Shown one piece after another: positions 54,624-63,138 of a stretch of DNA of 64,000 nt. This DNA comes from Ruminococcus gauvreauii (GTDB taxonomy: Bacteria; Bacillota; Clostridia; Lachnospirales; Lachnospiraceae): the NCBI RefSeq assembly GCF_025151995.1, contig NZ_CP102290.1:620001-684000 (forward strand). Reading direction: 5' to 3'. The position numbers and the translations under genes are program-made. The notes beneath the pieces were generated by a model that was not told the origin of the DNA, did no database searches, and saw only the letters and a program-made list of their open reading frames with translations. How positions within the stretch are numbered: position 1 is the stretch's first letter; every line of letters starts with the position of its first letter.

Positions 54624-55880
54624 TTAGTTGCCATTATACTCATGGACCGCATTAATCATAGCCACAATGTTCTCAACCGGTGTATTGCACTGAACAATGT
54701 GTATGGAATTAAAGATAAAACCTCCCCCCTCGCCAAAAATCTCACATCGCTCTAATACCTGTTCTCTGATTTGTTCCGGTGTTCCAAATGGAAGTATTTT
54801 CTGCGTATCAACACCCCCTCCCCAAAATGTGATTTCATTGCCAAATTCCTTTTTCAGCCGCCTCGGGTCCATTCCTTTTGCTGAACACTGAACTGGATTT
54901 ACCGCATCAAATCCTGCCTCTATCAACTTGGGTATAAACGGATACACTGCTCCACAGGTATGCTTTAGTGTTTTCCAGCCTGTATGTTTATGCACCCAGT
55001 CATTGATTCTTTTATAATAGGGCAGATAAAACTCATCGAACACTTCCATCGAACACATCTGTGAGATCTGCGTACCGAAATCAGCTCCGCAGATATAGGC
55101 AACATCTACTGTCTCCCCCACGATATCATATATCTTCGTCCAATTATCAATCATGCGGTCTACCTGGTGAGAATAAACATTGTGTACGTAATCCGGATAT
55201 AAAAGAGGTGCTGCAAACCAATCCGGAATACTGCGGATCCCTTTCGGATCTTTCAGGCTGTTGCCCGGTATATTTGCCGCATCTCCCAGAGCCGACCCGC
55301 CCGGGACCATGACAACAGCCTTTTCCGAATCCTTGAGATTATCTGCCTGCAGACGAAGGAATTCAAGGCTTGTATCCGAAATGGGTCCATATTCTTCCAG
55401 ATTATCCTCATAGTTCATGCTATCTTCTTCCAGGTCTTTTTGACGGACAATATCATCAAAATAATACCCTCCTGCTGGAAGATGTCCGCTCGGAGGCACG
55501 CTGGTATCCCCCTCTGGATATATGTAATATCCTCCTTTCCCATCGTCCGTCACTTCAAAGTTTTCCGGCACCAGCACTTCCGTCCCTCTGTATTTCCAGC
55601 TTTTCCATCTTTCTGTGTTTTTCAGACCAAAGCACAGATCATATGTGGGAAAAGGTTCACAGTCAACTCCCAGGGCATCCTGCAAATCTTTCTCAATCTC
55701 ACCCGTCATAGTAGAGACATCCCATATACGAACAGGCCTCTTCTCAAGACCATAATACTCTCTTAACGCCGCCACACACGTTGCATTCATCATTGAACAT
55801 ACATGACCGCCGAAATCTATGGGTATCTTATCAGGCTGTTTATGATTCAGCGATGCCAAAACTCTCTCTTTTGATGTCAT
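54624..55880 (-). CDS. UroD/MtaA-superfamily protein, copy 4 (putative methyltransferase)
   Basis: A 418-residue paralogue of copy 3: MTSKERVLASLNHKQPDKIPIDFG, CGADFGTQ and FWGGGVDTQKILPFGTP. The zinc motif is H307-T-C309-G and the C-terminal ligand position again appears to be His (H394, in NSIHIVQC). The pair H-x-C...H is shared with copy 3. It is the first gene of an operon with an orphan binding lipoprotein, and is preceded by two operator-like repeats next to a LacI-family gene. Confidence 0.78.
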   Translation of the reverse strand: MTSKERVLASLNHKQPDKIPIDFGGHVCSMMNATCVAALREYYGLEKRPVRIWDVSTMTGEIEKDLQDALGVDCEPFPTYDLCFGLKNTERWKSWKYRGTEVLVPENFEVTDDGKGGYYIYPEGDTSVPPSGHLPAGGYYFDDIVRQKDLEEDSMNYEDNLEEYGPISDTSLEFLRLQADNLKDSEKAVVMVPGGSALGDAANIPGNSLKDPKGIRSIPDWFAAPLLYPDYVHNVYSHQVDRMIDNWTKIYDIVGETVDVAYICGADFGTQISQMCSMEVFDEFYLPYYKRINDWVHKHTGWKTLKHTCGAVYPFIPKLIEAGFDAVNPVQCSAKGMDPRRLKKEFGNEITFWGGGVDTQKILPFGTPEQIREQVLERCEIFGEGGGFIFNSIHIVQCNTPVENIVAMINAVHEYNGN

Positions 55881-55933
55881 ATTATCTTACGCCTTTCCTC
55901 TATACTGTCAGTATCCTTATTCACCCCATTTTT

Positions 55934-56013
55934 TGTTCGCGCGCACAGTTTGGGGTTATTAAAAACTGTTCGCTGAAATGTCCCATATTATGCGATTGTT
56001 CGCGCGCACAGTT
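55934..56013. promoter_or_regulatory. Twin LacI-type operators upstream of UroD-like copy 4
   Basis: The same 18-bp sequence TTGTTCGCGCGCACAGTT occurs at 55934-55951 and 55996-56013, with centres 62 bp apart, and a half-site in reverse orientation (AACTGTTCGC) sits at 55965-55974. Its core TGTTCGCGCGCACA is a near-perfect palindrome with a central CG, as LacI-family sites have. The adjacent LacI-type gene is the obvious binder; the spacing would allow looping. Confidence 0.7.
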
Positions 56014-56110
56014 ATTATAAATTTATCTTACTCCAAACTTTGAATCCTGTCAACATTTTTTGTGTGTTTTGCCGTATTATCCATAAATCACCTTCATTTT
56101 TTGGCTATAT

Positions 56111-57136
56111 TTATTCAAAGCATGCCGCGTTATAAATATTAACACCCAGTACTTTCCCGGAATCACAAGTCCCGTTACGAAATGCGTCTCTCAGGAGCAG
56201 CAGTGAATAGTAGCTCTGCATATAGATATCCTGGTCGATAATATATTCAAACACTCCTTTCTTTAGATACTCAATCGTCTCGGGTGCTGTATCATGGCAG
56301 ACGACATATGGATGCTGAAGAAAGGAATGTTCTTCTAAGAAAGCTCCACATGCCTCATTCGGTTCCACTGACATATAAATTCCCCGTATATTGTCTTCCT
56401 CCTCAAAAATTTCTTCCAGACACCGGTACGTCACATCATAATTCTGATTGGTGTGAAACACCTTCCACTGCTCTTCCTGAAAGCCGCGTTTTTTCAGCTC
56501 ATACACAAATCCGTCTACACGTTCCTGATGTGCGTTATACTGCGGTATACCACAGCCGATTACTATTTTTTCTCCGGGCCTTACAAGACTTGCCATAATA
56601 TTTCCGGCAACTCTGCCGCTCTGATAAAGATTCTGTCCTACAAAACACGTCCTATGGCTTTCCGGAATATCCGAATTAAACGTGATGACCGGCATCTTCT
56701 GCTGTACCAGACTGTCAATTTTTTCCGATATCTCAGGAAGACTTGGGGCCTTGATGGCAAAACCACAGATTCCCTCCTGAATCATCGCATCAATCTTACG
56801 AATAAATTCCCCTGCATCGGACGTATTACAGATTGCAACCTCCACTGAAATGCCAAAATCCTTAAGCTCCTTTTTAGCGTCATGAATTCCCTGCATGATT
56901 TTTGCATTATAGTCTTCGGAATCTGTCTTCTGAAACATTGCGCACACTTTCTTTTCATTTTTACTGTACGCTAATGCACTCGCTATTTTATTCCGTTCAT
57001 AATTCAATGCTTTTAGCGCTTCCCGAACCCGTTGCTCTACTTCCGGTTTGACATTCCCCCTTTTGTTAACGACACGGTCAACTGTTCCCCTTGACACTCC
57101 GGCATATTTTGCTACCTGTTCCAGTGTCACCTTCAT
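56111..57136 (-). CDS. LacI family transcriptional regulator
   Basis: A 341-residue LacI/GalR protein: N-terminal HTH (TLEQVAKYAGVSRGTVDRVVNKRGNVKPEV) and hinge, then a sugar-binding-protein-like domain (VCAMFQKTDSEDYNAKIMQGIHDAKKEL; GFAIKAPSLPEI). It probably represses UroD-like copy 4 and the binding lipoprotein in the absence of the inducer. It lies 230 nt upstream of them on the same strand. Confidence 0.92.
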   Translation of the reverse strand: MKVTLEQVAKYAGVSRGTVDRVVNKRGNVKPEVEQRVREALKALNYERNKIASALAYSKNEKKVCAMFQKTDSEDYNAKIMQGIHDAKKELKDFGISVEVAICNTSDAGEFIRKIDAMIQEGICGFAIKAPSLPEISEKIDSLVQQKMPVITFNSDIPESHRTCFVGQNLYQSGRVAGNIMASLVRPGEKIVIGCGIPQYNAHQERVDGFVYELKKRGFQEEQWKVFHTNQNYDVTYRCLEEIFEEEDNIRGIYMSVEPNEACGAFLEEHSFLQHPYVVCHDTAPETIEYLKKGVFEYIIDQDIYMQSYYSLLLLRDAFRNGTCDSGKVLGVNIYNAACFE

Positions 57137-57245
57137 ATTCTTCCGTCCTCCATTCTTATCTCAGATAATTTTTACTATAAGGGGAAAAAACCAAAAAGTA
57201 AAGAGAGAGTTTCTATCAGCTTGATATCAACTTTGTGTATATAAG

Positions 57246-57276
57246 AAAGCCGCCCACTTTCCCAATGGACGGCTTT
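57246..57276 (-). terminator. Terminator of the C45 hydrolase operon
   Basis: AAGCCG-CCA and TGG-CGGCTT arms; on the minus strand it is followed by TTCTTA, 6 nt past the stop at 57282. Confidence 0.7.
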
Positions 57277-57281
57277 GGTAT

Positions 57282-58367
57282 TCAGATATGATAATGTTCA
57301 TATTCCGTTTCACAGGGGCTTCCTTTGCAGAAATAGATATCCCCCGCTGTCAGATTCACGATCATGGAAAATACAGTTCCCATACGCAGTCCCTCCAAAA
57401 CTTTTGGATTATCGTGACGGCAGATCGAGTTTGGAAACTCCACATGATCCCTCAAAACTTCCTTAATGTCATCTGCACTGATATAATTTCCCATTCTTCG
57501 CAGCAGTTTGTCAGCCCTTCCCAGCCTGACAAAACTGTCAGCCAGCTTATATTTTGTCGTATCCTTTCTCGGAGGTATCGGCAGTCTGGAACTCAGGAAA
57601 TGATTCGTATGCACGATGATTCCGTCTTTTGGGTATAAGACATCGAAATCTGCATTTTCTATCTCTACATCAACACACTCCCCGTTCCTGTGGCCGAGCA
57701 TAAAGTTTGCACAGCAGCCAAGCGGCATACGGGTTACCTCTGTCAACGCCTCTGCCAGCGTCTCACAGTCCATGACCGCCCGCATGGCGATATGCAGGGG
57801 AAGTCCGCTCGGCGCCTGGTCCGTGGACAGGGCATTCAGATAGACATTCAGGCCTGCACTGTTGAATCCGGTCTTTCCGATGATACCCGCCTCCGTGACC
57901 ATAAAAATGGTCGGTTTCCCATTCTTCTGATGAATTTTCATCATGACCATATTGGCCCTCTGGCTGGTCTTCCAGTCCCAGTTATGGGCACAGAGCGCCT
58001 CGCCGTTCAGAGCTCTTTCGCGGGTAATGCCGATGGACGTACAGCCGCCGTCCTGTTTGTCAAATTCCTTTCCCACAAACACGAGCTCACTGCGGCAGTT
58101 CAGCGCCAGGATATCTTCAAACTCAAATCCGGAACCATCGGCTACTCCCCGAATCTCCTCCAGATAGTCTGCATTGTAATCTCTGATCACTTCGATAAAT
58201 TTCCTGGAAAGTTCCTTTGCCCTGCCCCACTCCAGGCTTGAATAGTCCATAAACATTTTTTTATAACACGCAATGCTTCCCTGAATCTGTTCACGGAAGT
58301 TTTCACCTTCCTGATATCCGATTTCATAAGAAGTTCCTTCAATTTCAATATAGGGGAAAATACTCAT
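57282..58367 (-). CDS. C45 family autoproteolytic acyltransferase/hydrolase
   Basis: A 361-residue Ntn-type hydrolase resembling acyl-CoA:6-aminopenicillanic acid acyltransferase. The presumed nucleophile is C109 in DGGCTSIGI, freed by autocleavage in relatives, with GEALCAHNWDWK and ENADFDVLY after it. It hydrolyses or transfers an amide-linked acyl group; substrate unknown. It lacks a signal peptide. It lies 12 nt after the DUF1097 gene in an operon with a COG0523 GTPase. Confidence 0.87.
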   Translation of the reverse strand: MSIFPYIEIEGTSYEIGYQEGENFREQIQGSIACYKKMFMDYSSLEWGRAKELSRKFIEVIRDYNADYLEEIRGVADGSGFEFEDILALNCRSELVFVGKEFDKQDGGCTSIGITRERALNGEALCAHNWDWKTSQRANMVMMKIHQKNGKPTIFMVTEAGIIGKTGFNSAGLNVYLNALSTDQAPSGLPLHIAMRAVMDCETLAEALTEVTRMPLGCCANFMLGHRNGECVDVEIENADFDVLYPKDGIIVHTNHFLSSRLPIPPRKDTTKYKLADSFVRLGRADKLLRRMGNYISADDIKEVLRDHVEFPNSICRHDNPKVLEGLRMGTVFSMIVNLTAGDIYFCKGSPCETEYEHYHI

Positions 58368-58379
58368 CCATACGCTCCT

Positions 58380-58901
58380 TTACTTATTTTGTCTTCCCTC
58401 AACCCAGCCTCTGAAAGCAATGGTCATCCATCCGTAAAATAATCCGATCGTCAGATAAACCATTTCTGTAATAAAACAGTTTACAAATGTGGCTCCCGGC
58501 ACGTAATTCATGAACAGAAAAAACGTACCGCAGGAAATGTAACATGCCGCAAGATGGTTAAATACTCCGGGCAGCAGTTCATAATAGAATAACAGCCATG
58601 CGACAATGAAAACAGCCGGCACCGACGCAAAGGCGCCAAGTGCCCCGAACAGCCCTCCCATCACAAAGATAATGATACCCGCCACAATGCCCACAATAAA
58701 CGCAACAAAGGATTTGATTCCGCCTTTAATATTGCAGCCCGACATGAAATATGTAGGCCATGCGAGAAATACGATCGCTGAAAATCCCAGGTTGGCAGCC
58801 GGCGGAAATATTCCATGGAATAAAATATCCAGTAACTGTACGGAACATGCCTGAAGGCCTACAAAAAGTGCAATCGGTGTAAGTTTTTTTATTTTTTCCA
58901 T
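58380..58901 (-). CDS. DUF1097 family membrane protein
   Basis: A 173-residue protein with about five transmembrane helices, of the DUF1097 type (FSAIVFLAWPTYFMSGCNIKGGIKSFVAFIVG). The function of the family is unknown; a small-molecule or metal channel is possible. Position between a COG0523 GTPase gene (24 nt) and the C45 gene (12 nt) suggests one functional unit. Confidence 0.85.
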   Translation of the reverse strand: MEKIKKLTPIALFVGLQACSVQLLDILFHGIFPPAANLGFSAIVFLAWPTYFMSGCNIKGGIKSFVAFIVGIVAGIIIFVMGGLFGALGAFASVPAVFIVAWLLFYYELLPGVFNHLAACYISCGTFFLFMNYVPGATFVNCFITEMVYLTIGLFYGWMTIAFRGWVEGRQNK

Positions 58902-58925
58902 TCTATCCCTCCCAATATCTCGTTT

Positions 58926-60002
58926 CTATTCCAACACAGAAAGAAAACAGTCCAGTGATTTTTGTATCAAACCAGGAGAAAGCCCCTGCACGATAAAGAC
59001 AATGCGCGACGTATGATCCTCATCCGGCCATTCATCCAGATGCATCGGCGGTGTGATATGACTCTGCACTGCATTCAGCACGACCGGTCCCAGCGCTCCG
59101 GGAACATTCAGCAGCCCCTTGATTCGCAGAATACGATTGCCATGGCGGTGCAGCAGTGCTGACAGCCAAATCGCAAATGCTGTCCAGTTCAGAGGTTTTT
59201 CTGTACGAATGGCAAATGTCTGAATCTCGCCTCCCTCTTCATTTTTATCCTTATGATATCCCCGGATCATGACATTCTTTCCGTTCTTCCCCTGATACCT
59301 GCCGGATGAACGACTGGACTTCAGAACCTCGATCGATGGCAGCCGTTTCAGCCAGTGCTGAACTTCCGAAGACTTCGTCCTGGGATCAAAGGGATCGATA
59401 TCAAACAACTGTGTCCAGAGAGATTCTAAGCTGCAGGCATCCAGCACCACCGCCATCGGATTGACTGCATGAATCTTTTCCCGTGTGCGCGCGGTCTCCT
59501 CTTTCGATGCGATATCTGTTTTCGTGAGCACCAGACGGTCCGCAATGGCAGCCTGCCGCATACTTTCTTCATGTTCGCGGAGCTGGTCTGCACCAAACAT
59601 CGCATCGATTGTTGCAATGATATTGGCAAGACGAACCTGCCTCTTCAGCAGCAGATCTCCGTCCAGTGTCATGGCGATCGGCGTAGGATCTGCCAGTCCG
59701 GTGGTTTCTATGACCACACGGTCAAACGGAGCGATCAGGCCGCGGTCCCGGTTATCGATCAGTTCCCTCAGTCCTGTCTGAAGGTCTTCCCGCATGGTAC
59801 AGCAGATACAGCCGTTTTTCAGCACGATCGTACTCTCCGTCAGTTTCTGCACAAAGAGGTGGTCCAGAGATACCTCGCCCAGCTCGTTGACGATCACCGC
59901 AACCCCTGCTCCGTCCTCGCAGCTCAGTAAACGCTGTAAGAGTGTGGTTTTACCACTTCCCAGAAATCCTGTTAATACCGTAACCGGAATTCTGTCATCC
60001 AT
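58926..60002 (-). CDS. COG0523 (CobW/P47K) metal-chaperone GTPase
   Basis: A 358-residue GTPase: Walker A GFLGSGKTT (12-20), CxCC motif C65-I-C67-C68, ETTGLADPTPI, TKTD as guanine-specificity motif and a C-terminal CobW_C domain (PGALGPVVLNAVQSHITPP). It is a different lineage from the one at 40 kb. ATG at 60002 follows GGAG; an upstream ATG would place the start over the preceding gene. It probably delivers metal to an enzyme of this operon. Confidence 0.9.
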   Translation of the reverse strand: MDDRIPVTVLTGFLGSGKTTLLQRLLSCEDGAGVAVIVNELGEVSLDHLFVQKLTESTIVLKNGCICCTMREDLQTGLRELIDNRDRGLIAPFDRVVIETTGLADPTPIAMTLDGDLLLKRQVRLANIIATIDAMFGADQLREHEESMRQAAIADRLVLTKTDIASKEETARTREKIHAVNPMAVVLDACSLESLWTQLFDIDPFDPRTKSSEVQHWLKRLPSIEVLKSSRSSGRYQGKNGKNVMIRGYHKDKNEEGGEIQTFAIRTEKPLNWTAFAIWLSALLHRHGNRILRIKGLLNVPGALGPVVLNAVQSHITPPMHLDEWPDEDHTSRIVFIVQGLSPGLIQKSLDCFLSVLE

Positions 60003-60007
60003 CCCTC

Positions 60008-60331
60008 TCACTCCTTCCATTGTTGTATTGCCTCCAGATAATCCTCATCCAGGGGATCCACGGGACACATGCCGATCGTATCCGCAGCCATCCAGACATG
60101 GGCAAGATCGTCCACCACTTTTGATTGTCCGGTCGGGCCCTGAATGGTAAGCTTCGTATAAAAATCTCTTAATTTTGTTCTGCCCGGTGACAGCAGTATA
60201 TTTACCATGCGTACCAGATTCGCACGTTCACCGGTTTTTGTCACCCCATCATCTGTCCCGATCCCATCCGGATTACCGGCACGCTCCAGCCAGTCGGCAC
60301 CTCCATTTAACACACCACATGCTGCACACAT
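60008..60331 (-). CDS. Small Cys-containing protein upstream of a COG0523 GTPase
   Basis: A 107-residue protein beginning MCAACGVLNGGADW, a possible metal-binding Cys pair (C2, C5), with a further Cys near the C-terminus (TIGMCPVDPLDEDY). The rest is Asp/Glu-rich. I do not recognise a family. It ends 5 nt before the COG0523 start, so they are probably co-translated; it might be a metal carrier or regulatory subunit for that GTPase. ATG at 60331 follows AAGGA. Confidence 0.7.
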   Translation of the reverse strand: MCAACGVLNGGADWLERAGNPDGIGTDDGVTKTGERANLVRMVNILLSPGRTKLRDFYTKLTIQGPTGQSKVVDDLAHVWMAADTIGMCPVDPLDEDYLEAIQQWKE

Positions 60332-60375
60332 CACAATCCATCCTTTCCGCCATAAAAAGTCTACGCGAAGCAGTA

Positions 60376-60402
60376 AAAGCCGCACCATAAAGGTGCAGCT
60401 TT
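60376..60402 (-). terminator. Terminator of the deacetylase gene
   Basis: AAAGCTGCACC/GGTGCGGCTTT hairpin on the minus strand with a TTTTAC tail, 34 nt past the deacetylase stop. Confidence 0.65.
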
Positions 60403-60436
60403 ACAGTCGCAGATAAACAGCCCTATATCTTTTTTG

Positions 60437-61375
60437 TTATACGTGAAGACCACTGACAACTCCCAGATCATCCTTTGTTCCGAAAGGAACACGTCTGCGG
60501 TAGTCGGCAGCCGCATCTTCCAGAGTACAGAAGCTTACGCCGTCATGACGCCTCATATGATCGATCAGGCGCTCCAGCATCATGAGGACGTGCGGTTTAC
60601 ATCCGGAAACATCCGGATGGATCGTGATATTGATGACTGCATAGTCATAATGACGGTATACCCAGTCAAACTGATCCTGCCAGATCTCACCGAGCGCCGT
60701 TCCTGTTACCCAGCCGTGGCTGTTGGAGGATGCCTTTACAAACATCATCGGCGGTGCATCATCCAGATGCCAGCTGCAGGGGATTTCCACGAGATCCACT
60801 TCTTTTCCCGGCACCCATGGTTTCATCCAGTCTTCCGCCGGTCCGTTGTAGTTGATCTTTGTCCAGCTGTCACCGATACGTACATAGTACGGCCAGTAAT
60901 CATCTTCCATCAGGCTGCTGTCATACGTGATGCCGCGCTCAAACAGAAGCTCCACCGTATTTTTGCTCAGCTCCCACCAGGGCGCCTGATATCCCACAGG
61001 TTTTTTTCCGGATAATTTTTCAATCACACCGAATGTACGGTCCAGAACATCCGCCTCCTGCTGTCTCGTCATCGCCAGCGGATTTTCGTGAACGTATCCG
61101 TGGATCGCAATCTCATCACCGGCATTGTTCACACGGTCACAGATCATGTCTGCTGCCTTTGGAAAACTTTCCATAGAATGGCCGGTCACACCCCAGGTTA
61201 CCGGAATACTGCAGCGGTTAAACAGATCGATCAGCCGCGGAACGCCACGTTTTGCACCGTGCACACCGCGTGAGATATCACAGGGAGAATCCTCGCCTCC
61301 CCAGGATCCGATCCAGAGAGAAACGGCATCGAAATGAGGGTTGATACAGATCTTAATGTCTTTGTTAGTACTCAT
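60437..61375 (-). CDS. Polysaccharide deacetylase-like protein (NodB homology)
   Basis: A 312-residue protein with the NodB fold: N-terminal NPHFDAVSLW (Asp/His metal region), EIAIHGYVHENPL (HxxxH), GYQAPWWEL, and a C-terminal NITIHPDVSG with a catalytic His. Similar proteins include PuuE-type and peptidoglycan/chitooligosaccharide deacetylases; a small-molecule deacetylase or deamidase is possible. No signal peptide, so cytoplasmic. AAGGAGGT leads the ATG. Confidence 0.85.
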   Translation of the reverse strand: MSTNKDIKICINPHFDAVSLWIGSWGGEDSPCDISRGVHGAKRGVPRLIDLFNRCSIPVTWGVTGHSMESFPKAADMICDRVNNAGDEIAIHGYVHENPLAMTRQQEADVLDRTFGVIEKLSGKKPVGYQAPWWELSKNTVELLFERGITYDSSLMEDDYWPYYVRIGDSWTKINYNGPAEDWMKPWVPGKEVDLVEIPCSWHLDDAPPMMFVKASSNSHGWVTGTALGEIWQDQFDWVYRHYDYAVINITIHPDVSGCKPHVLMMLERLIDHMRRHDGVSFCTLEDAAADYRRRVPFGTKDDLGVVSGLHV

Positions 61376-61426
61376 AGGTGTTACCTCCTTAAAATTATAT
61401 AGTTTAAATGTTAATTACTACCGGCT

Positions 61427-62371
61427 TTAAACCTGTGTCACCAGATCCTCCCAGATCAGCTTACGAAGCGGTGATGTGGCATAAATGCCGTTGGACCCGC
61501 CATCGGATTTTTCAAGAGAAATCACGCTGACTACCGCATTTTTTTCCGGTAGCATGACACAATACTGCCCGAAGATTCCCCACATATACGACGCATGATT
61601 GACCGGATCGATCCAGGTCTGATAACCGTATCCCGCCGCAGCCGGCGGATCGCCGGGAATGAATTCTCCCGTTGTGGAGTAAGAAGTCGTCATGTCTTTT
61701 ACATATTCTTCAGAAAGGATCCGTTTTCCATTAAATACACCGCCATTGACCAGCAGCTGACCGAAGCGTCCGACCTCATCGATATTCAGCTGCAGTGCAT
61801 TTGCCGCAATCGTGTGCCCCATCGGGCAGCTGGTCCATTCCACATTGTGAATGCCGATTGGCTCAAACAGACGATAGCGAAGATACTCACGCATATTCTG
61901 CCCGCACTTTTTCTCAATCAGGCATCCCAGTATATAGGGATTTGCATTGTTGTACAGAAAGGCTGATCCCGGTTTCTGATCAAATTTCCCGTCCGTATAG
62001 AAGAATCGTACCCAGTCACGGACATGCTTCCTCTCATAACCATCCCGCCAGAACATTGTTTCACTCAGACCGGTCCGCATCGTCAGAAGATCCCGTACCG
62101 TAATACCCGCTGCATTTTCATTGGTGATATCGTAACTGGCCTCAGGAAAGCTGCCCATCACACGCTCATCCAATGTGATCAGCCCTTCCTCCAGCGCAAG
62201 TCCTGCAGCAGCTCCAATAAAAGTCTTACCGACAGAATACAGTTCAAACCGCGGCTTCGCTTCAAACCGGGTCCACTCGTCCGCGATCTCCCCATCCCTG
62301 CGCACCTGTGCCGCCAGGACGAAAAAATCATTTTTGTCCACGTCCTCCATAAACTTTTTTACCAATGTCAT
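61427..62371 (-). CDS. Class C beta-lactamase-like serine hydrolase
   Basis: A 314-residue serine hydrolase of the beta-lactamase/esterase fold: SxxK motif S46-V-G-K49 and YxN motif Y140-N-N142. Without a signal peptide it is unlikely to be a lactamase; esterase or amidase activity is more likely. ATG at 62371 follows AGGAGGT. It lies 51 nt upstream of the deacetylase on the same strand, perhaps one pathway. Confidence 0.88.
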   Translation of the reverse strand: MTLVKKFMEDVDKNDFFVLAAQVRRDGEIADEWTRFEAKPRFELYSVGKTFIGAAAGLALEEGLITLDERVMGSFPEASYDITNENAAGITVRDLLTMRTGLSETMFWRDGYERKHVRDWVRFFYTDGKFDQKPGSAFLYNNANPYILGCLIEKKCGQNMREYLRYRLFEPIGIHNVEWTSCPMGHTIAANALQLNIDEVGRFGQLLVNGGVFNGKRILSEEYVKDMTTSYSTTGEFIPGDPPAAAGYGYQTWIDPVNHASYMWGIFGQYCVMLPEKNAVVSVISLEKSDGGSNGIYATSPLRKLIWEDLVTQV

Positions 62372-62417
62372 TTGAAACCTCCTCCCATCGTTCATGTATT
62401 TTTAAATTCTTACCTGT

Positions 62418-63113
62418 TTAATCAGATAAGAATGCAAAGCCGATCATGATTACACCCAGTAATCCAATGGCGATTGCCAATAAGGCACGCAGCTTCCTGC
62501 TGATTCTTTCATACTTGGGATCGTGTATCCATCGGTCCGCTGCGCTGTATCCGCATCCGGCAGCGACAGTCAGGATACTGTGGCCGACCGCATACAGTGC
62601 CAGCAAAAAGATTCCCCATCCCGTGTTTTCTGATTCCGCCGCCAGAGCAAGCAGAGCGATCATCACCGGGGTGGCACAGTGTGAGGCAAATATCCCGCTC
62701 AAAACACCCGCTGTCAGCGCGCCAATATATCCCTTCTTTACTGCTTCCTGTCGATGACAGTGTGGTATGACCGATATGACTCCCCACAGCTGCAGAGCCA
62801 TCAGAAGCATCAATACTCCCAGCAGCATGTGCCACCACATCCCAATATCATGAAACAAATGGCCGATTGCGGAAGCCAGTGTACCGAAAGTCCCGAATGT
62901 CAGCGCCATTCCAAACGCCATGGTAAGCGACAGCCTCAGCGCCTTTCTGCCGTCATCACCGGCAGAACTGCCGATATATGCAACGACTACCGGGACACTT
63001 GACAGGGAGCATGGGGTAAAAGATGTCAGTATGCCTGCGATGAAAGATAACAGCGGCGCAATCCACAGATGTTCTTTCATCAGCTCCGCCAGTGTGTTCA
63101 GAATCTCTGTCAT
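62418..63113 (-). CDS. CcdA-type thiol-disulfide redox membrane protein
   Basis: A 231-residue, six-helix protein of the CcdA/DsbD-gamma type: TSFTPCSLSSVPVVVAY with C35 and FASHCATPVM with C146, the paired transmembrane cysteines that pass electrons from thioredoxin outward. It normally serves an extracytoplasmic thioredoxin-like or metal-handling partner; none is coded here. ATG at 63113 follows GGAGGAG by 5 nt. Confidence 0.88.
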   Translation of the reverse strand: MTEILNTLAELMKEHLWIAPLLSFIAGILTSFTPCSLSSVPVVVAYIGSSAGDDGRKALRLSLTMAFGMALTFGTFGTLASAIGHLFHDIGMWWHMLLGVLMLLMALQLWGVISVIPHCHRQEAVKKGYIGALTAGVLSGIFASHCATPVMIALLALAAESENTGWGIFLLALYAVGHSILTVAAGCGYSAADRWIHDPKYERISRKLRALLAIAIGLLGVIMIGFAFLSD

Positions 63114-63138
63114 CTCATCTCCTCCCTCAGTACCGCAT

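Noticed and set aside
47501..55880. Haem-pathway uroporphyrinogen decarboxylase
   Set aside because: No other haem genes are present, the proteins carry metal-site motifs, and they sit in regulated sugar-type modules.
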